Assembly: GCA_023433755.1 (NCBI GenBank)
Contig: JAEYUA010000081.1
Location: forward strand, 1 to 26,558
Length of the DNA stretch: 26,558 nt
Reading direction: 5' to 3'
Source of the DNA: Bacteroidota bacterium
Lineage (GTDB): Bacteria; Bacteroidota; Bacteroidia; Chitinophagales; Chitinophagaceae
Shown piece by piece: positions 16,318 through 24,522 of the stretch (position 1 is its first letter; every line of letters begins with the position of its first letter). Made by a program: the position numbers and the translations under genes. The notes below the pieces were generated by a model. The model saw only the letters and a list, made by a program, of their open reading frames with translations, made no database searches and was not told where the DNA came from.

Positions 16318-16575
16318 TCAATCCATGCCCGAGAGTAGTTGTATGCTGATGGAATCTGTTATGTAAACAGTTTTTTCCTCATCCACCTCCACTCCACTGC
16401 AGGTGAGTTGTGCTACAAGATGAGAAAGAGGAACCGTTAGATTGCCGTGTGGTAATAATATCTGGAGGTCCTGCCGGGTCACTTTCAACAAAGCCTCCCC
16501 GCTTCCTTTCAATGAAACCAGCGCCTCATACCAATTGTCCGAATAATTAAACCTGATCGTAAAGATTTTAGACAT
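16318..16575 (-). CDS. Hypothetical protein, 85 residues
   Basis: Family not recognised. It is a small soluble protein with no signal peptide and no membrane helix. The residue pattern (FTIRFNYSDNWYEALVSL, then ITDSISIQLLSG at the C-terminus) suggests alternating beta strands. The frame has a normal amino-acid composition, starts with ATG at 16575, and fills the gap between the DUF983 gene and the receiver gene on the same strand as the latter. That supports it being real. It lies 111 bases downstream of the receiver gene and could be its last co-transcribed member. Confidence 0.6.
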   Translation of the reverse strand: MSKIFTIRFNYSDNWYEALVSLKGSGEALLKVTRQDLQILLPHGNLTVPLSHLVAQLTCSGVEVDEEKTVYITDSISIQLLSGMD

Positions 16576-16686
16576 AAGAATTATTACCGTCTAAAGTTCA
16601 GCATCGCTTTGAAACCAACTGGTTTTTATTTTCAACGTAGTCGTGGCACAGCTCAAAAAAAAGTCACAAAACAGTATGTGAATAAG

Positions 16687-17115
16687 TCAGCCAGTTTTTG
16701 AATTAGGGTGCCTGCAGATCAGCCAGTATTCGATGATCATGCGTATGGTGTTTTGTATCTGCCGGAAATTATTTTCCTTTTTAAAAAATCCCTGCACCAT
16801 CAGGTTATAAGCTTCCTGCACATAATGATGTGTCGCGCCTGTTGTTAAGAACACAAAAGGAATACTTTTTTGCCTTAGCTTTTCATCAGCATTAATCCGT
16901 CGTCTTAATTCGAGTCCGTTCATCCGTGCCAGGTTAACATCTGAAATGATGATAAATGGTTGTTCGGTTGTAGTTTGGAGATACTGAAGCACTTCTTCTC
17001 CATCTGTAAAAAATCGAAGCGGGTTTTTTATGGAGAGGCTTTCAAACACTTCCCTCATAATTTCCTGGTCATCGAGATCATCCTCTGCGATTATGATGGG
17101 TCCAATCCGTGACAT
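16687..17115 (-). CDS. Single-domain response regulator (receiver only)
   Basis: 142 residues, a CheY-like receiver domain with no output domain. The phosphorylation site is Asp59 (IIISDVNLARMNG), the acidic pocket is Glu11-Asp12-Asp13 (IIIAEDD), the switch residues are Thr91/Thr92 (FVFLTTG) and the conserved Lys is Lys112 in GFFKKENN. It belongs to the group of lone receivers common in Bacteroidota that act in phosphorelays or by protein contact. The gene follows the eight-PAS gene by 79 bases on the same strand, suggesting that the two work in one pathway. The PAS protein has no kinase, so the phosphodonor must be encoded elsewhere. Confidence 0.9.
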   Translation of the reverse strand: MSRIGPIIIAEDDLDDQEIMREVFESLSIKNPLRFFTDGEEVLQYLQTTTEQPFIIISDVNLARMNGLELRRRINADEKLRQKSIPFVFLTTGATHHYVQEAYNLMVQGFFKKENNFRQIQNTIRMIIEYWLICRHPNSKTG

Positions 17116-17194
17116 CTTAAAATTTTTAAACCTTAAAGTTATCCTATCAAATGCCTTTACAGTATGATCAGCCTGTATAAATACCAGGCCAGTA

Positions 17195-20100
17195 TCAGGA
17201 GACTACATTGCCAAGTTTTTCCCTGAGTATAACCTCTTCTGTAAAATCCTGTAGAACGGATAATATGTGAGTGACCTCACCCGCTTCATTCCTGCTGAAC
17301 ACTTTCGAGCGGTTTCGAATCCAGATCAATCCTTTCCTTGAATTAATACGGTATTCAATTGTATTGATCACATCATTTTTTGAATCCTGCATTTTTTCAT
17401 TGAACCTCACCAATCTTTCCCTGTCTTCAATGTAAATGATCTGCAGCCTGCCTTCATAACCCATTGCCACCAGTTCTTCCGATGAATAACCTGTCCATTC
17501 AGAAAGGCAGTTATTCAGGTAAATGGGCTCCTTATTCACCAGGTCATAAACCGTTATCGCATCCGGAGTGGCCATGGTGGTTTGTTGAAGTAATTCCCTG
17601 CTTTCGTTCAGTTCCAGTTCCTTTTTCTTTTTCTCAGTGATGTCTCCGGTGGTTCCCACAGCGATCTGCTCACCCCTTTCATTTCGAACCAGCTTGACTT
17701 TATTGAAAAAGATCCTTTCCACTCCATCTTTCCTGATCACACGGTATTCTGTTCCTATAGGCTGCTGCCCTTCCTTCAACGCTTTAGCACGCTCCAGTAA
17801 CCTGCCCCTGTCCGCGGGGTGTATGAATTGCGGGATGGTATCAAACCCTGGCTTCAGTTCACCGGGTTCAAGTCCGAACAGCCGGAACATTTTATCTGAA
17901 TACATGGACTCGCCGGTTGAAGGGTTCCAGGTCCAGGTTCCCATATTGGCAATATCCTCAGCATGTTCATAGATCTTGTTCTGCAATTCAATTGAAGAAA
18001 GCAATTGCCTGAGGTCCTGTTCAATTTTATATTGTCTTGTTACATCGTGAAGGATCCATAAAATGGCAATTACTTCATCCTGCTCATTCCGTACCGGGGT
18101 CAGCGAAATCTCGTGGTAAAAATCCTGCTCTATGCCAGCAGGTGGATGAACCTGGATCATCTCTCCTTTCAGCACACGGCGCAACTGGTCGTATGTGGGT
18201 GAATTCTGTGTATTGGGAAAAACTTCCAAAAGATTTTTCCCGATCACCTGTTCTTTGCTGAGTCCATAAAATTCTTCACACTTCTTATTCCATACCAGGT
18301 AGTTCAGGTTCCGGTCCATGGCAATGATCCGGTCTACTGATGATTCAACGAGGTTTTCAATAAAACTCAGCCTGTCATTCAGGGCCTTTCTTAATTCATG
18401 TTCCCTGGTTACGTCATGTATAATTTGAAGGATGGAGATGACTTCTGATCCTTCTGCATTCCATACCGGGACAAGCTGAAGCTGGTGGTATCCTTTTTCT
18501 GCAACCAGCATTGTTAACTTTTCACCTTTCAATACACACTGTAGCCACCCGGCTTCTTCACCCTTTCTTTTTTCAGGAAAGACATCAAAATAATTCTTAC
18601 CGATAACCTGCGATCCTGGTAAATGGTACCATTGCTCACATGCTGCATTCCATGCTGTGATTTTGAAATTCGCATCAGTGAATAGTACACGGTCATTAAT
18701 ATTATCAGTAAGCATGGAAAGTTGGCGGACCTTGTTATCCAATTGGGTTCTGAGTACCTGCCCAGCGGTTATTTCCTGGAATACGCCTGCCAGGTATGAC
18801 GATCCTTCATGATCAAGGAAATCAAATGATACGCTGAAGTACAAATTTTTCCCACCAAAAGCCATCCTGAATTGCAGGCTCCCGGCTTTTTTTTGAGCCG
18901 CCGATGATTTTAAGACTTCATCAAATTTCCTGCGGTCCTCGGGATGAATGAGATCCATCAGCCATTTGAGACTGATTACGGAGCTGTTGGTTTTGAGGCC
19001 AAGCAGGTGCGCCCATTCCTCACTCCAAGTGAATTCATTTTCACCAAGATCCCAGACCATAGTTGCGGAACCAGTTGCCAGGTTATTTTGACTGAGTAGC
19101 CAGTTTTTTAAAACCTCCCTGTGTTGGTATCCCTTTATCTTTTTATCCAGGAATTTGAGCATGGTGATATCCTGGAAGGTGCCTAAAACCAGTTTATCTT
19201 CTCCCTGGTAGATCATTTTTGATTTCAAACTGATATAACGGGTACGGGCATCCGAAAGCAAAACCCTGAATTCCAGGTCAGGTGCCACATGATCTTCCAT
19301 CATTTTATGGTAGTGCTCCCGGAAAATATGGCGATCTGCGGGATGGATAAAATCGAAAAGCATTTCTAACGAAGAACCTGGTGCCGGGGGCCTGATCCCA
19401 AACATCCGGTAAAACTGATCTGAAAGCAGGGTTTTTCTACTCAGCAGGTCCACCGTCCAGTATGCCGTATTGGTCTTAAACTCCCCGAACTTCAACAACT
19501 GCCTGGTAAGATTAGTCCTATTCTCAGATTCCTTTATTTCCCGGGCAGCATTCTTTTGTTCCGTTATATCCTGGTAACTACCACTTAATATGGATGCGCC
19601 TTCGGCGTCATAATGCCATTGGGAAATATACCGGACCCACTTATTAGCCAGCGGGGTGACTATCCTGAATTCAATATGAAGCGGAAGGTGTTCAGAAATG
19701 GAGCGGGAAATAAATTCTTTAACGATATCCCTGTCTTCCGGGTCAATAAAACCAGAAAAAGTTTCAGGATGTGCATTCAGGCTATGAGGAGGAAGATCAT
19801 GAATGCGGTAAACTTCCGAATCGTACCAGGCTGTCTGTGTAAAGGAATTATACCACCAGATACCTGTTTTGGTGAACCTGCCTGCATGCTGGTATATTTC
19901 GAGCCTGAGCTGAAGGTCCTGCAATTGCATTTTCGAAGCCTGCACCGGGATCGCTTCGTTCAATAAAAAATGTTCAGGTTCCTCTTCTGGCTGCAGGGTT
20001 GTAATGGACAAATGATTCCCGGAAATATTCTTAACCTCACCGAATGTGGAGATCACCCTGAAATCAATTGGACCCGATGCATTTTCAAGCCAGCCTGCCA

Positions 20101-20320
20101 GCTTATCGCGATCATCTGGATGGATGATACTTTTCAAGCCCTGGAAGGCTACCGGGTGGGAGAAAATGACATCACTGCAAAAAACTGCATCAGCATGAAA
20201 TTCCCATTGCCACCTGCCCTGTACTATATAAAATACAGAACGTATAAAAAAGGTAACTGAGCGATGGCTGACAGCCGGCTCACTGAGATCTATAAGTACC
20301 GCATCTTGCACTTTATCCAA
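17195..20320 (-). CDS. Multi-PAS sensor protein (eight PAS domains) without a histidine kinase domain
   Basis: 1041 residues, soluble. I count eight PAS/PAC units at about residues 20-110, 140-255, 270-390, 405-525, 540-650, 665-780, 800-910 and 925-1035. Five are PAS_3-like, with an H/D-P-x-D-R motif (IHPDDRDK, IDPEDRD, IHPADRH, IHPEDRR, IHPADRG). Units 5 and 6 are PAS_4/9-like (VIGKNYFDVFP, VIGKNLLEVFP). Several end in the PAC-type D-I/V-T-x-x-K/R. The protein ends straight after the last PAS (EEVILREKLGNVVS); no H-box or HATPase follows in any frame before the next gene. The start is TTG at 20320, with an in-frame stop 12 bases upstream; GTG at 20311 is an alternative. The partner is probably the adjacent receiver. 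Ligands are unknown. Confidence 0.85.
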   Translation of the reverse strand: MDKVQDAVLIDLSEPAVSHRSVTFFIRSVFYIVQGRWQWEFHADAVFCSDVIFSHPVAFQGLKSIIHPDDRDKLAGWLENASGPIDFRVISTFGEVKNISGNHLSITTLQPEEEPEHFLLNEAIPVQASKMQLQDLQLRLEIYQHAGRFTKTGIWWYNSFTQTAWYDSEVYRIHDLPPHSLNAHPETFSGFIDPEDRDIVKEFISRSISEHLPLHIEFRIVTPLANKWVRYISQWHYDAEGASILSGSYQDITEQKNAAREIKESENRTNLTRQLLKFGEFKTNTAYWTVDLLSRKTLLSDQFYRMFGIRPPAPGSSLEMLFDFIHPADRHIFREHYHKMMEDHVAPDLEFRVLLSDARTRYISLKSKMIYQGEDKLVLGTFQDITMLKFLDKKIKGYQHREVLKNWLLSQNNLATGSATMVWDLGENEFTWSEEWAHLLGLKTNSSVISLKWLMDLIHPEDRRKFDEVLKSSAAQKKAGSLQFRMAFGGKNLYFSVSFDFLDHEGSSYLAGVFQEITAGQVLRTQLDNKVRQLSMLTDNINDRVLFTDANFKITAWNAACEQWYHLPGSQVIGKNYFDVFPEKRKGEEAGWLQCVLKGEKLTMLVAEKGYHQLQLVPVWNAEGSEVISILQIIHDVTREHELRKALNDRLSFIENLVESSVDRIIAMDRNLNYLVWNKKCEEFYGLSKEQVIGKNLLEVFPNTQNSPTYDQLRRVLKGEMIQVHPPAGIEQDFYHEISLTPVRNEQDEVIAILWILHDVTRQYKIEQDLRQLLSSIELQNKIYEHAEDIANMGTWTWNPSTGESMYSDKMFRLFGLEPGELKPGFDTIPQFIHPADRGRLLERAKALKEGQQPIGTEYRVIRKDGVERIFFNKVKLVRNERGEQIAVGTTGDITEKKKKELELNESRELLQQTTMATPDAITVYDLVNKEPIYLNNCLSEWTGYSSEELVAMGYEGRLQIIYIEDRERLVRFNEKMQDSKNDVINTIEYRINSRKGLIWIRNRSKVFSRNEAGEVTHILSVLQDFTEEVILREKLGNVVS

Positions 20321-20367
20321 GCAGGTAAAATTTCATTAATTGGTTATGGGTGATTGCAGGTACCCGG

Positions 20368-20399
20368 CAAAATTACCCGGGCATGTAAAATAAATCAAT
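20368..20399 (-). promoter_or_regulatory. Candidate promoter of the multi-PAS gene
   Basis: On the minus strand, -7 TAATTTTG (20375-20368) matches TAnnTTTG. ATTG at 20399-20396, with a 20-base spacer, is a three-of-four match to the -33 TTTG. It lies about 48 bases before the TTG start and supports a start near 20320. The rest of the 391-base gap (20321-20711) holds only an inverted repeat at 20640-20661. Confidence 0.5.
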
Positions 20400-20639
20400 G
20401 TATTAGATAGAAAAATAAAATTTAATTATACGTTTCCGGCCATAATCACATTGCGTTGGAACAGTACAAAGAACCATTCCAGCTATGGCAGAGATATTCA
20501 CATGCATTCCCTGCTATTTGATCTCTCCAAATAAAACTCTGCTGTTGATAAACTCGGGATTCCCCAAAAACTCGTAGATATTGAGGAAAATGTTCTACGC
20601 TTGTTTAAATTTTTTGGTTAAATGACACCCTTCAGGCTC

Positions 20640-20661
20640 AACAACCGGGAAATTGGTTGTT
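20640..20661. repeat. Inverted repeat upstream of the KGG gene
   Basis: AACAACC, 8-base spacer GGGAAATT, GGTTGTT: a perfect 7-bp inverted repeat about 50 bases before the KGG start codon, with no T-run after it. It could be an operator or part of the leader transcript. Confidence 0.4.
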
Positions 20662-20711
20662 AAAAAGCGGCATTAATTTTTCGCCCTTGTAATCAATAAA
20701 TCTCAACAATT

Positions 20712-20939
20712 ATGGCCGAAAACAACATTCAAACCAACGGATCAGAGTCAAAAAAATCCATACGCGGGTTTGCTGCGATGGATGCAGAGAAACAAAAAGA
20801 AATTGCAAGGAAAGGCGGTCGTGCCGCGCATGAACAGGGTGTAGCTCATCAATGGAGTTCTGAAGAAGCAAGAGAAGCAGGAAGGAAAGGCGGACAATCA
20901 AGAGGCAGGAACCAAAAAGATGAATCTCCTTTATTATAA
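20712..20939 (+). CDS. KGG-repeat general stress protein (YciG/GsiB-like)
   Basis: 75 residues, very hydrophilic, with no membrane segment. It shows the KGG family pattern: SIRGFAAMDAEKQKEIARKGG (Met-Asp-x3-Gln-x2-Ile-Ala-x-Lys-Gly-Gly, near residues 17-37), and a second copy in EEAREAGRKGGQSRGR (51-66). GsiB and YciG proteins of this kind are induced by stress or stationary phase and are thought to be hydrophilin-like protectants. The start is the ATG at 20712. The gene is monocistronic: a 391-base upstream region precedes it and a strong bidirectional terminator lies 24 bases past the stop. Confidence 0.9.
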   Translation: MAENNIQTNGSESKKSIRGFAAMDAEKQKEIARKGGRAAHEQGVAHQWSSEEAREAGRKGGQSRGRNQKDESPLL

Positions 20940-20960
20940 CGGAGTAAAGACATGATGTAA

Positions 20961-20990
20961 AAAAACCGGCTTTATGCCGGTTTTTCTTTT
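20961..20990. terminator. Bidirectional terminator between KGG and RRM genes
   Basis: AAAAACCGGC, loop TTTAT, GCCGGTTTTTCTTTT: a 10-bp stem with T-runs on both strands. It ends the KGG gene (+) and the convergent RRM gene (-), whose stop codon it touches. Confidence 0.9.
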
Positions 20991-21297
20991 AATTCTTTTT
21001 GAAGCGGTAAGCGTTTACCGCCCCATTGCCCACTTTATAGGATCCTTTGTGAATGGGTTTTGGCTGGGTTGCCTCCACTTTTAATTCTTTTCCGTTGAGT
21101 TCTTTTTCGTTGAGGGCTTCTATCGCTTTTTGTGCCTGCTCATCATCTGGCATTTCAACGAATCCAAAACCTCTTGAGTTTCCCGTGAAGGCATCCATGG
21201 AAACTTCGGCTGATTCCACCTCACCATAAGGTGAAAACATGTCCCGGAGGCTCTCATTGGTTACTGCGTCACTGAAATTTGATATTTGTATATACAT
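20989..21297 (-). CDS. Single-RRM RNA-binding protein
   Basis: 102 residues from the ATG at 21297: MYIQISNFSDAVTNESLR matches the usual start of bacterial RRM proteins. The frame is open 29 codons further upstream (Met at 21384), but that extension is not RRM-like. RNP2 is IQISNF (residues 3-8) and RNP1 is RGFGFVEM (about 42-49), both keeping the aromatic residues that stack on RNA. ELNGKELKVEATQP closes the fold, followed by a basic tail. These cytoplasmic proteins are abundant in Bacteroidota, which lack Hfq in many lineages, and are thought to act in post-transcriptional control. A perfect inverted repeat lies in its leader (21318-21335). Confidence 0.92.
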   Translation of the reverse strand: MYIQISNFSDAVTNESLRDMFSPYGEVESAEVSMDAFTGNSRGFGFVEMPDDEQAQKAIEALNEKELNGKELKVEATQPKPIHKGSYKVGNGAVNAYRFKKN

Positions 21298-21317
21298 AAT
21301 TCGATATTGATCAGAAA

Positions 21318-21335
21318 GGAATTGCCTGCAATTCC
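21318..21335. repeat. Perfect inverted repeat in the leader of the RRM gene
   Basis: GGAATTGC, two-base spacer, GCAATTCC: 8-bp perfect arms, ending 20 bases before the RRM start codon on the minus strand. It may be an operator, or an mRNA hairpin within the 5' untranslated region. Confidence 0.6.
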
Positions 21336-21471
21336 GGTAAAGGTAGGCTATTGGAAAGCCAGTGATATGATTAATTTGCCTCACTGCTGTTAAAAAAACA
21401 GCAAGCCCGGCCCGATTTTGATGAGTTATATGGTTTAAATGCCTGCCTCAGGAATAATCCGCTGATTTAGA

Positions 21472-23187
21472 ATGACTGAAAAAACAAATCCAGACAGGAC
21501 ACTGCTACTATCTTCCCTTAAATTAAAAACGGAACATTTTAGCGGTCTCAACCTTTTAGACCATTTGCCTGTCGGGGTTTATGTTTGCGACCTCGAAGGA
21601 AGAATTGTGCGGTTCAATGAGCAGGCTGCCATATTATGGGGCCGCAAACCCTCCCTGTTGCATGATGTGTATTTCTCCGGCGGCCTTCTCCACTATAGTA
21701 AAGATGGGCACCCGATTGATTTGAATGATTACCCGGCAGCGAAATACCTGCGGACGGGTAAGCCTGTACCGGAAGAGGAAATCATACTGGAAAGACCTGA
21801 CCAGAGCCAGGTACGTGTGCAAACCAGGATCACTGACCTGAAAAATGACCAGGGCAAAATGATTGGCATCCTGTGTTGCCTGCAGGAAGTAGGCATGCAG
21901 CCCGACAGGGAAACGGTTGATTCCAAAACCATCAACAGTCTTTCAAACCAATTAAGCATAAAAGAAGCAGCCCTCGTCAAGATTGAAGAAAAGTACAAGG
22001 CGCTGGCCAGTTCATTTGAAAAGATCATTGAAGCAAAGACCAATGACCTGAAGATCAAAAATGAAGAACTCAAAAAGAGCGAGGAACGTTATCATAAAAT
22101 GATTGAGGAAGTTGAGGATTATGCTATCATCTTACTTGATAAAAATGGTTTTATCAGGAACTGGAACAAAGGTGCTGAAAAAATCAAGGGTTATAAGGAT
22201 CATGAAATCCTGGGAAAAAGCTTCCAGGTATTTTACCAGCAACAGGACAGGGAGTCAGGCCTGCCTCTTAAATTGCTCAGGCAGGCCAGGGATACTGGGA
22301 AGGCCATTCATGAAGGCTGGAGGTTAAGGGCTGACGGCACACGGTTTTGGGGAAGTATTGTACTCACTGCCCTGCATGGCCGGGACAATGAGATCATTGG
22401 TTTTTCAAAAGTAACCAGGGACCTGACTCAAAAAAAAATTGCTGAGGATAAATTAAGAGATTACACCAGCCAGTTAAAGTTCCAGAACGAACAACTGGAG
22501 CAATTTGCGTATGCAGCTTCCCATGATATGAAGGAACCATTACGCAAAATCATGTTCTATAATAACCACCTTGCTGAAACTTCCGCTAACCTGCTTCCAC
22601 AAAAAGAAAGGGAATATCTCAACCGCTCCATCAACGCAGCCCGGCGTATGGAACGGCTTATTAATGACCTGCTTGAATATTCCAAAGCATCATCAGAAAC
22701 GCACAAGGCCGAAGCTGTGGATCTTTCAGAGGTCCTCGATGAAATCATCATGCTTTATAAAGATGTAACTGAAGAAAAAAAAGCGGTGATCCGGCAGGAA
22801 TCTTTGCCTGTTGTGCAGGGAATTGCTTTCCAGTTGCGACAGGTGTTTGATAATATCATTTCCAATTCCCTAAAATACCAGCACCCGGATCGTAACCCTG
22901 TGATTGAAATAAAAGGGGATGTGGTTTCTGGTGAACAAGTGCCAGGGCTGCTGCCAGACAAGCAATACCACCGCATATCCTTTGCAGATAACGGAATTGG
23001 TTTTGAAGAGGAATATTCAGAAAAAATATTTGAACTGTTCCAGCGCCTCGGTCATGTACAGTATTCTGGAACAGGAGTTGGCCTGGCCCTCTGCAAAAAA
23101 ATCGCCCAGAATCATCACGGTACCATCACAGCGAAAGCTAAAGAAAAAGAAGGGGCTTGTTTCGAGCTTTTCCTACCGGCAGAATGA
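21472..23187 (+). CDS. Soluble hybrid-type PAS-PAS sensor histidine kinase
   Basis: 571 residues, with no membrane segment. It has two PAS domains (about 28-140 and 208-325) separated by a coiled coil (about 160-205, KIEEKYKALASSFEKI). Next comes a HisKA domain with the phospho-acceptor His351 in YAASHDMKEPLRK, and a HATPase: N-box QVFDNIISNSLKYQH (457-471), G1 FADNGIGFEEEY (504-515), F-box IFELFQRL and G2 YSGTGVGLALCKK (531-543). All catalytic motifs are intact. There is no receiver in the chain, so it is not a fused hybrid. Being cytoplasmic, it should sense an internal signal through PAS. The 3' end overlaps the convergent lone receiver gene by 15 bases. The start is the ATG at 21472. Confidence 0.93.
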   Translation: MTEKTNPDRTLLLSSLKLKTEHFSGLNLLDHLPVGVYVCDLEGRIVRFNEQAAILWGRKPSLLHDVYFSGGLLHYSKDGHPIDLNDYPAAKYLRTGKPVPEEEIILERPDQSQVRVQTRITDLKNDQGKMIGILCCLQEVGMQPDRETVDSKTINSLSNQLSIKEAALVKIEEKYKALASSFEKIIEAKTNDLKIKNEELKKSEERYHKMIEEVEDYAIILLDKNGFIRNWNKGAEKIKGYKDHEILGKSFQVFYQQQDRESGLPLKLLRQARDTGKAIHEGWRLRADGTRFWGSIVLTALHGRDNEIIGFSKVTRDLTQKKIAEDKLRDYTSQLKFQNEQLEQFAYAASHDMKEPLRKIMFYNNHLAETSANLLPQKEREYLNRSINAARRMERLINDLLEYSKASSETHKAEAVDLSEVLDEIIMLYKDVTEEKKAVIRQESLPVVQGIAFQLRQVFDNIISNSLKYQHPDRNPVIEIKGDVVSGEQVPGLLPDKQYHRISFADNGIGFEEEYSEKIFELFQRLGHVQYSGTGVGLALCKKIAQNHHGTITAKAKEKEGACFELFLPAE

Positions 23188-23580
23188 CAACATTTCCCTT
23201 GCCAGTTCTTCCAGTTGCCTGTGGCTGGCTGGTTTCACAAAATAGGCAGTAGCTCCTTTTTCCATACATTCCTTCAGGTAAGCATTGTTACTGGAAGTGC
23301 TCCATACCAGTTTGGGAATATGGTCGAATCTTGGTTGACTGCAGATGCGTTCCAGCACATTGGCGCCATTCAGCTCAGGCATATTATAATCCAGGATAAT
23401 AAGGCAGGGTAGATCACCATTTACAGCCTGCTCAAGGTATTCAACAGCAAGCCGGCCATTTAATACTGATTTTAAATGTGCATTTGGTTCACAGTTCCTG
23501 AAGGCCTCCTCAAGTAATTCGAGATCTTCCTGGTCGTCGTCGGCAATTAAGATTAACATGGGTGTTGGTGGCATACTCAA
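23173..23580 (-). CDS. Single-domain response regulator (receiver only)
   Basis: 135 residues, a CheY-like receiver without an output domain. Acidic pocket Asp14-Asp16 (LIADDD), phospho-acceptor Asp64 (LIILDYNMPELNG), switch Ser94/Thr95 (VWSTSS) and Lys116 (YFVKPAS). It resembles the Bacteroidota lone receivers that pair with PAS kinases. Start uncertain: ATG at 23580, or the in-frame ATG at 23559 that puts the first beta strand (MLILIADDD) at the N-terminus. The gene is convergent with the histidine kinase, overlapping its last 15 bases. The two are therefore separately transcribed but probably belong to one pathway. Confidence 0.9.
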   Translation of the reverse strand: MSMPPTPMLILIADDDQEDLELLEEAFRNCEPNAHLKSVLNGRLAVEYLEQAVNGDLPCLIILDYNMPELNGANVLERICSQPRFDHIPKLVWSTSSNNAYLKECMEKGATAYFVKPASHRQLEELAREMLSFCR

Positions 23581-24032
23581 TTGTTGTCAAATATTGACGG
23601 AGCGGAACAAAAATAAAGAGAAAATAACTACGCTGAGCCCGCACTGTGAATGGTTTATAATATAAATGTCATAAGATTCAGGAGAATTATTCACACTCAG
23701 GTAAAACCCGTAGGCGAATGCTGCAGGTGATAATGTATCGTGTCAGGATTCCGGGTAAAGAACACGGTTAAGCATACCCGAACAACCCTTCTTCATGTAC
23801 ACGGCGTCATACTCTATACTAACCAACAGGTATTGCAATCCAGATACAATCTTCAAAGATCCCGGGAATAAATCAAAGGCAATACAAGAACTGCATCGTT
23901 TGCTAAAGAAACCGGGAGTAGTCCTGTTTAATTAGGATACCCCCAAGGACCTTCCTGTTCAGCTTTACATTTTTTTTACACCTCTTTAAATTGTTCATTA
24001 TAGATATTAACTTGGCGTGCAAATCAAAACTA
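23581..24032. other. 452-base intergenic region with no recognised gene
   Basis: Lies between the divergent receiver (-) and DUF5362 (+) genes. No tRNA, strong hairpin or convincing open frame was seen. The minus strand is open for about 60 codons (roughly 23933-23742) but has no good start and no recognisable motif. It must hold promoters for both neighbours, yet no full TTTG/TAnnTTTG pair was found; only one-mismatch -7 boxes occur (CAAATATT at 23588-23595 for the minus strand, and TACATTTT near 23967 for the plus strand). Confidence 0.5.
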
Positions 24033-24503
24033 ATGGAAGATTCCAACAACCTTTTTTCTCTCTCCGTAGACCCCGTCTCAAAATCCCACCTGGCAGAAGC
24101 CTCAAAATGGGCCCGGTTCCTGGCTATTACCGGCATGATAACCTTGGTATTGCTGGTATTGGCGGGTTTTTATTTAGCCACCCAGATCAATAAAACTTCC
24201 AATGATTTTGGCGGCCAGGGTTTTGAAACGAATGCGGGGATTGCAGCAGCTATGGGCACTGGAATCGTTGTGATGTACATCATCATGGCTGTGATCTGGT
24301 TTTTCCCCCTGCTTTTCCTGCTTCGCTTTGCCAACCAGGCCAGAACAGCCGTCAATTCTAATAACCAGGAGCAACTCAACAGTGCTTTTCAGAATCTCAA
24401 GATATGTTTCAGGTATGTAGGTATTGTAACCATTATTGGTATTGGATTTTACCTGGTGGCTTTCCTGATTAGCATCAGCAGCGGACAAGGCGTTTCATTC
24501 TGA
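24033..24503 (+). CDS. DUF5362-like small membrane protein
   Basis: 156 residues from the ATG at 24033 (MEDSNNLFSLSVD). The frame runs 14 codons further upstream, but that part looks like leader sequence. It has three hydrophobic segments, about 27-49, 76-98 and 129-148, with an amphipathic region between the second and third (FANQARTAVNSNNQEQLNSAFQNLKICFRYVG). This is a hallmark of the DUF5362 family of Bacteroidota, whose function is unknown. It ends only 19 bases before the ion-channel homologue on the same strand, so the two are very likely co-transcribed. Confidence 0.75.
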   Translation: MEDSNNLFSLSVDPVSKSHLAEASKWARFLAITGMITLVLLVLAGFYLATQINKTSNDFGGQGFETNAGIAAAMGTGIVVMYIIMAVIWFFPLLFLLRFANQARTAVNSNNQEQLNSAFQNLKICFRYVGIVTIIGIGFYLVAFLISISSGQGVSF

Positions 24504-24522
24504 TTCTTTCCACCGGCCCTTT

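Noticed and set aside
16612..16625. Inverted repeat AAACCA-AC-TGGTTT followed by TTATTTT between the receiver and the 85-residue gene
   Set aside because: Stem is short and AT-rich with a two-base loop, and it is oriented for the wrong strand to terminate the receiver gene.
21385..21403. Hairpin TGCTGTT-AAAAA-AACAGCA upstream of the histidine kinase
   Set aside because: No T-run on the plus strand and no gene ends there; likely chance A-rich repeat.
21729..22073. Antisense open frame of 114 residues within the histidine kinase gene
   Set aside because: Ser-rich shadow of a conserved PAS/coiled-coil region with no independent support.
23742..23933. Minus-strand stretch open for about 60 codons in the gap before DUF5362
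   Set aside because: No good start codon position and no recognisable motif; treated as non-coding.
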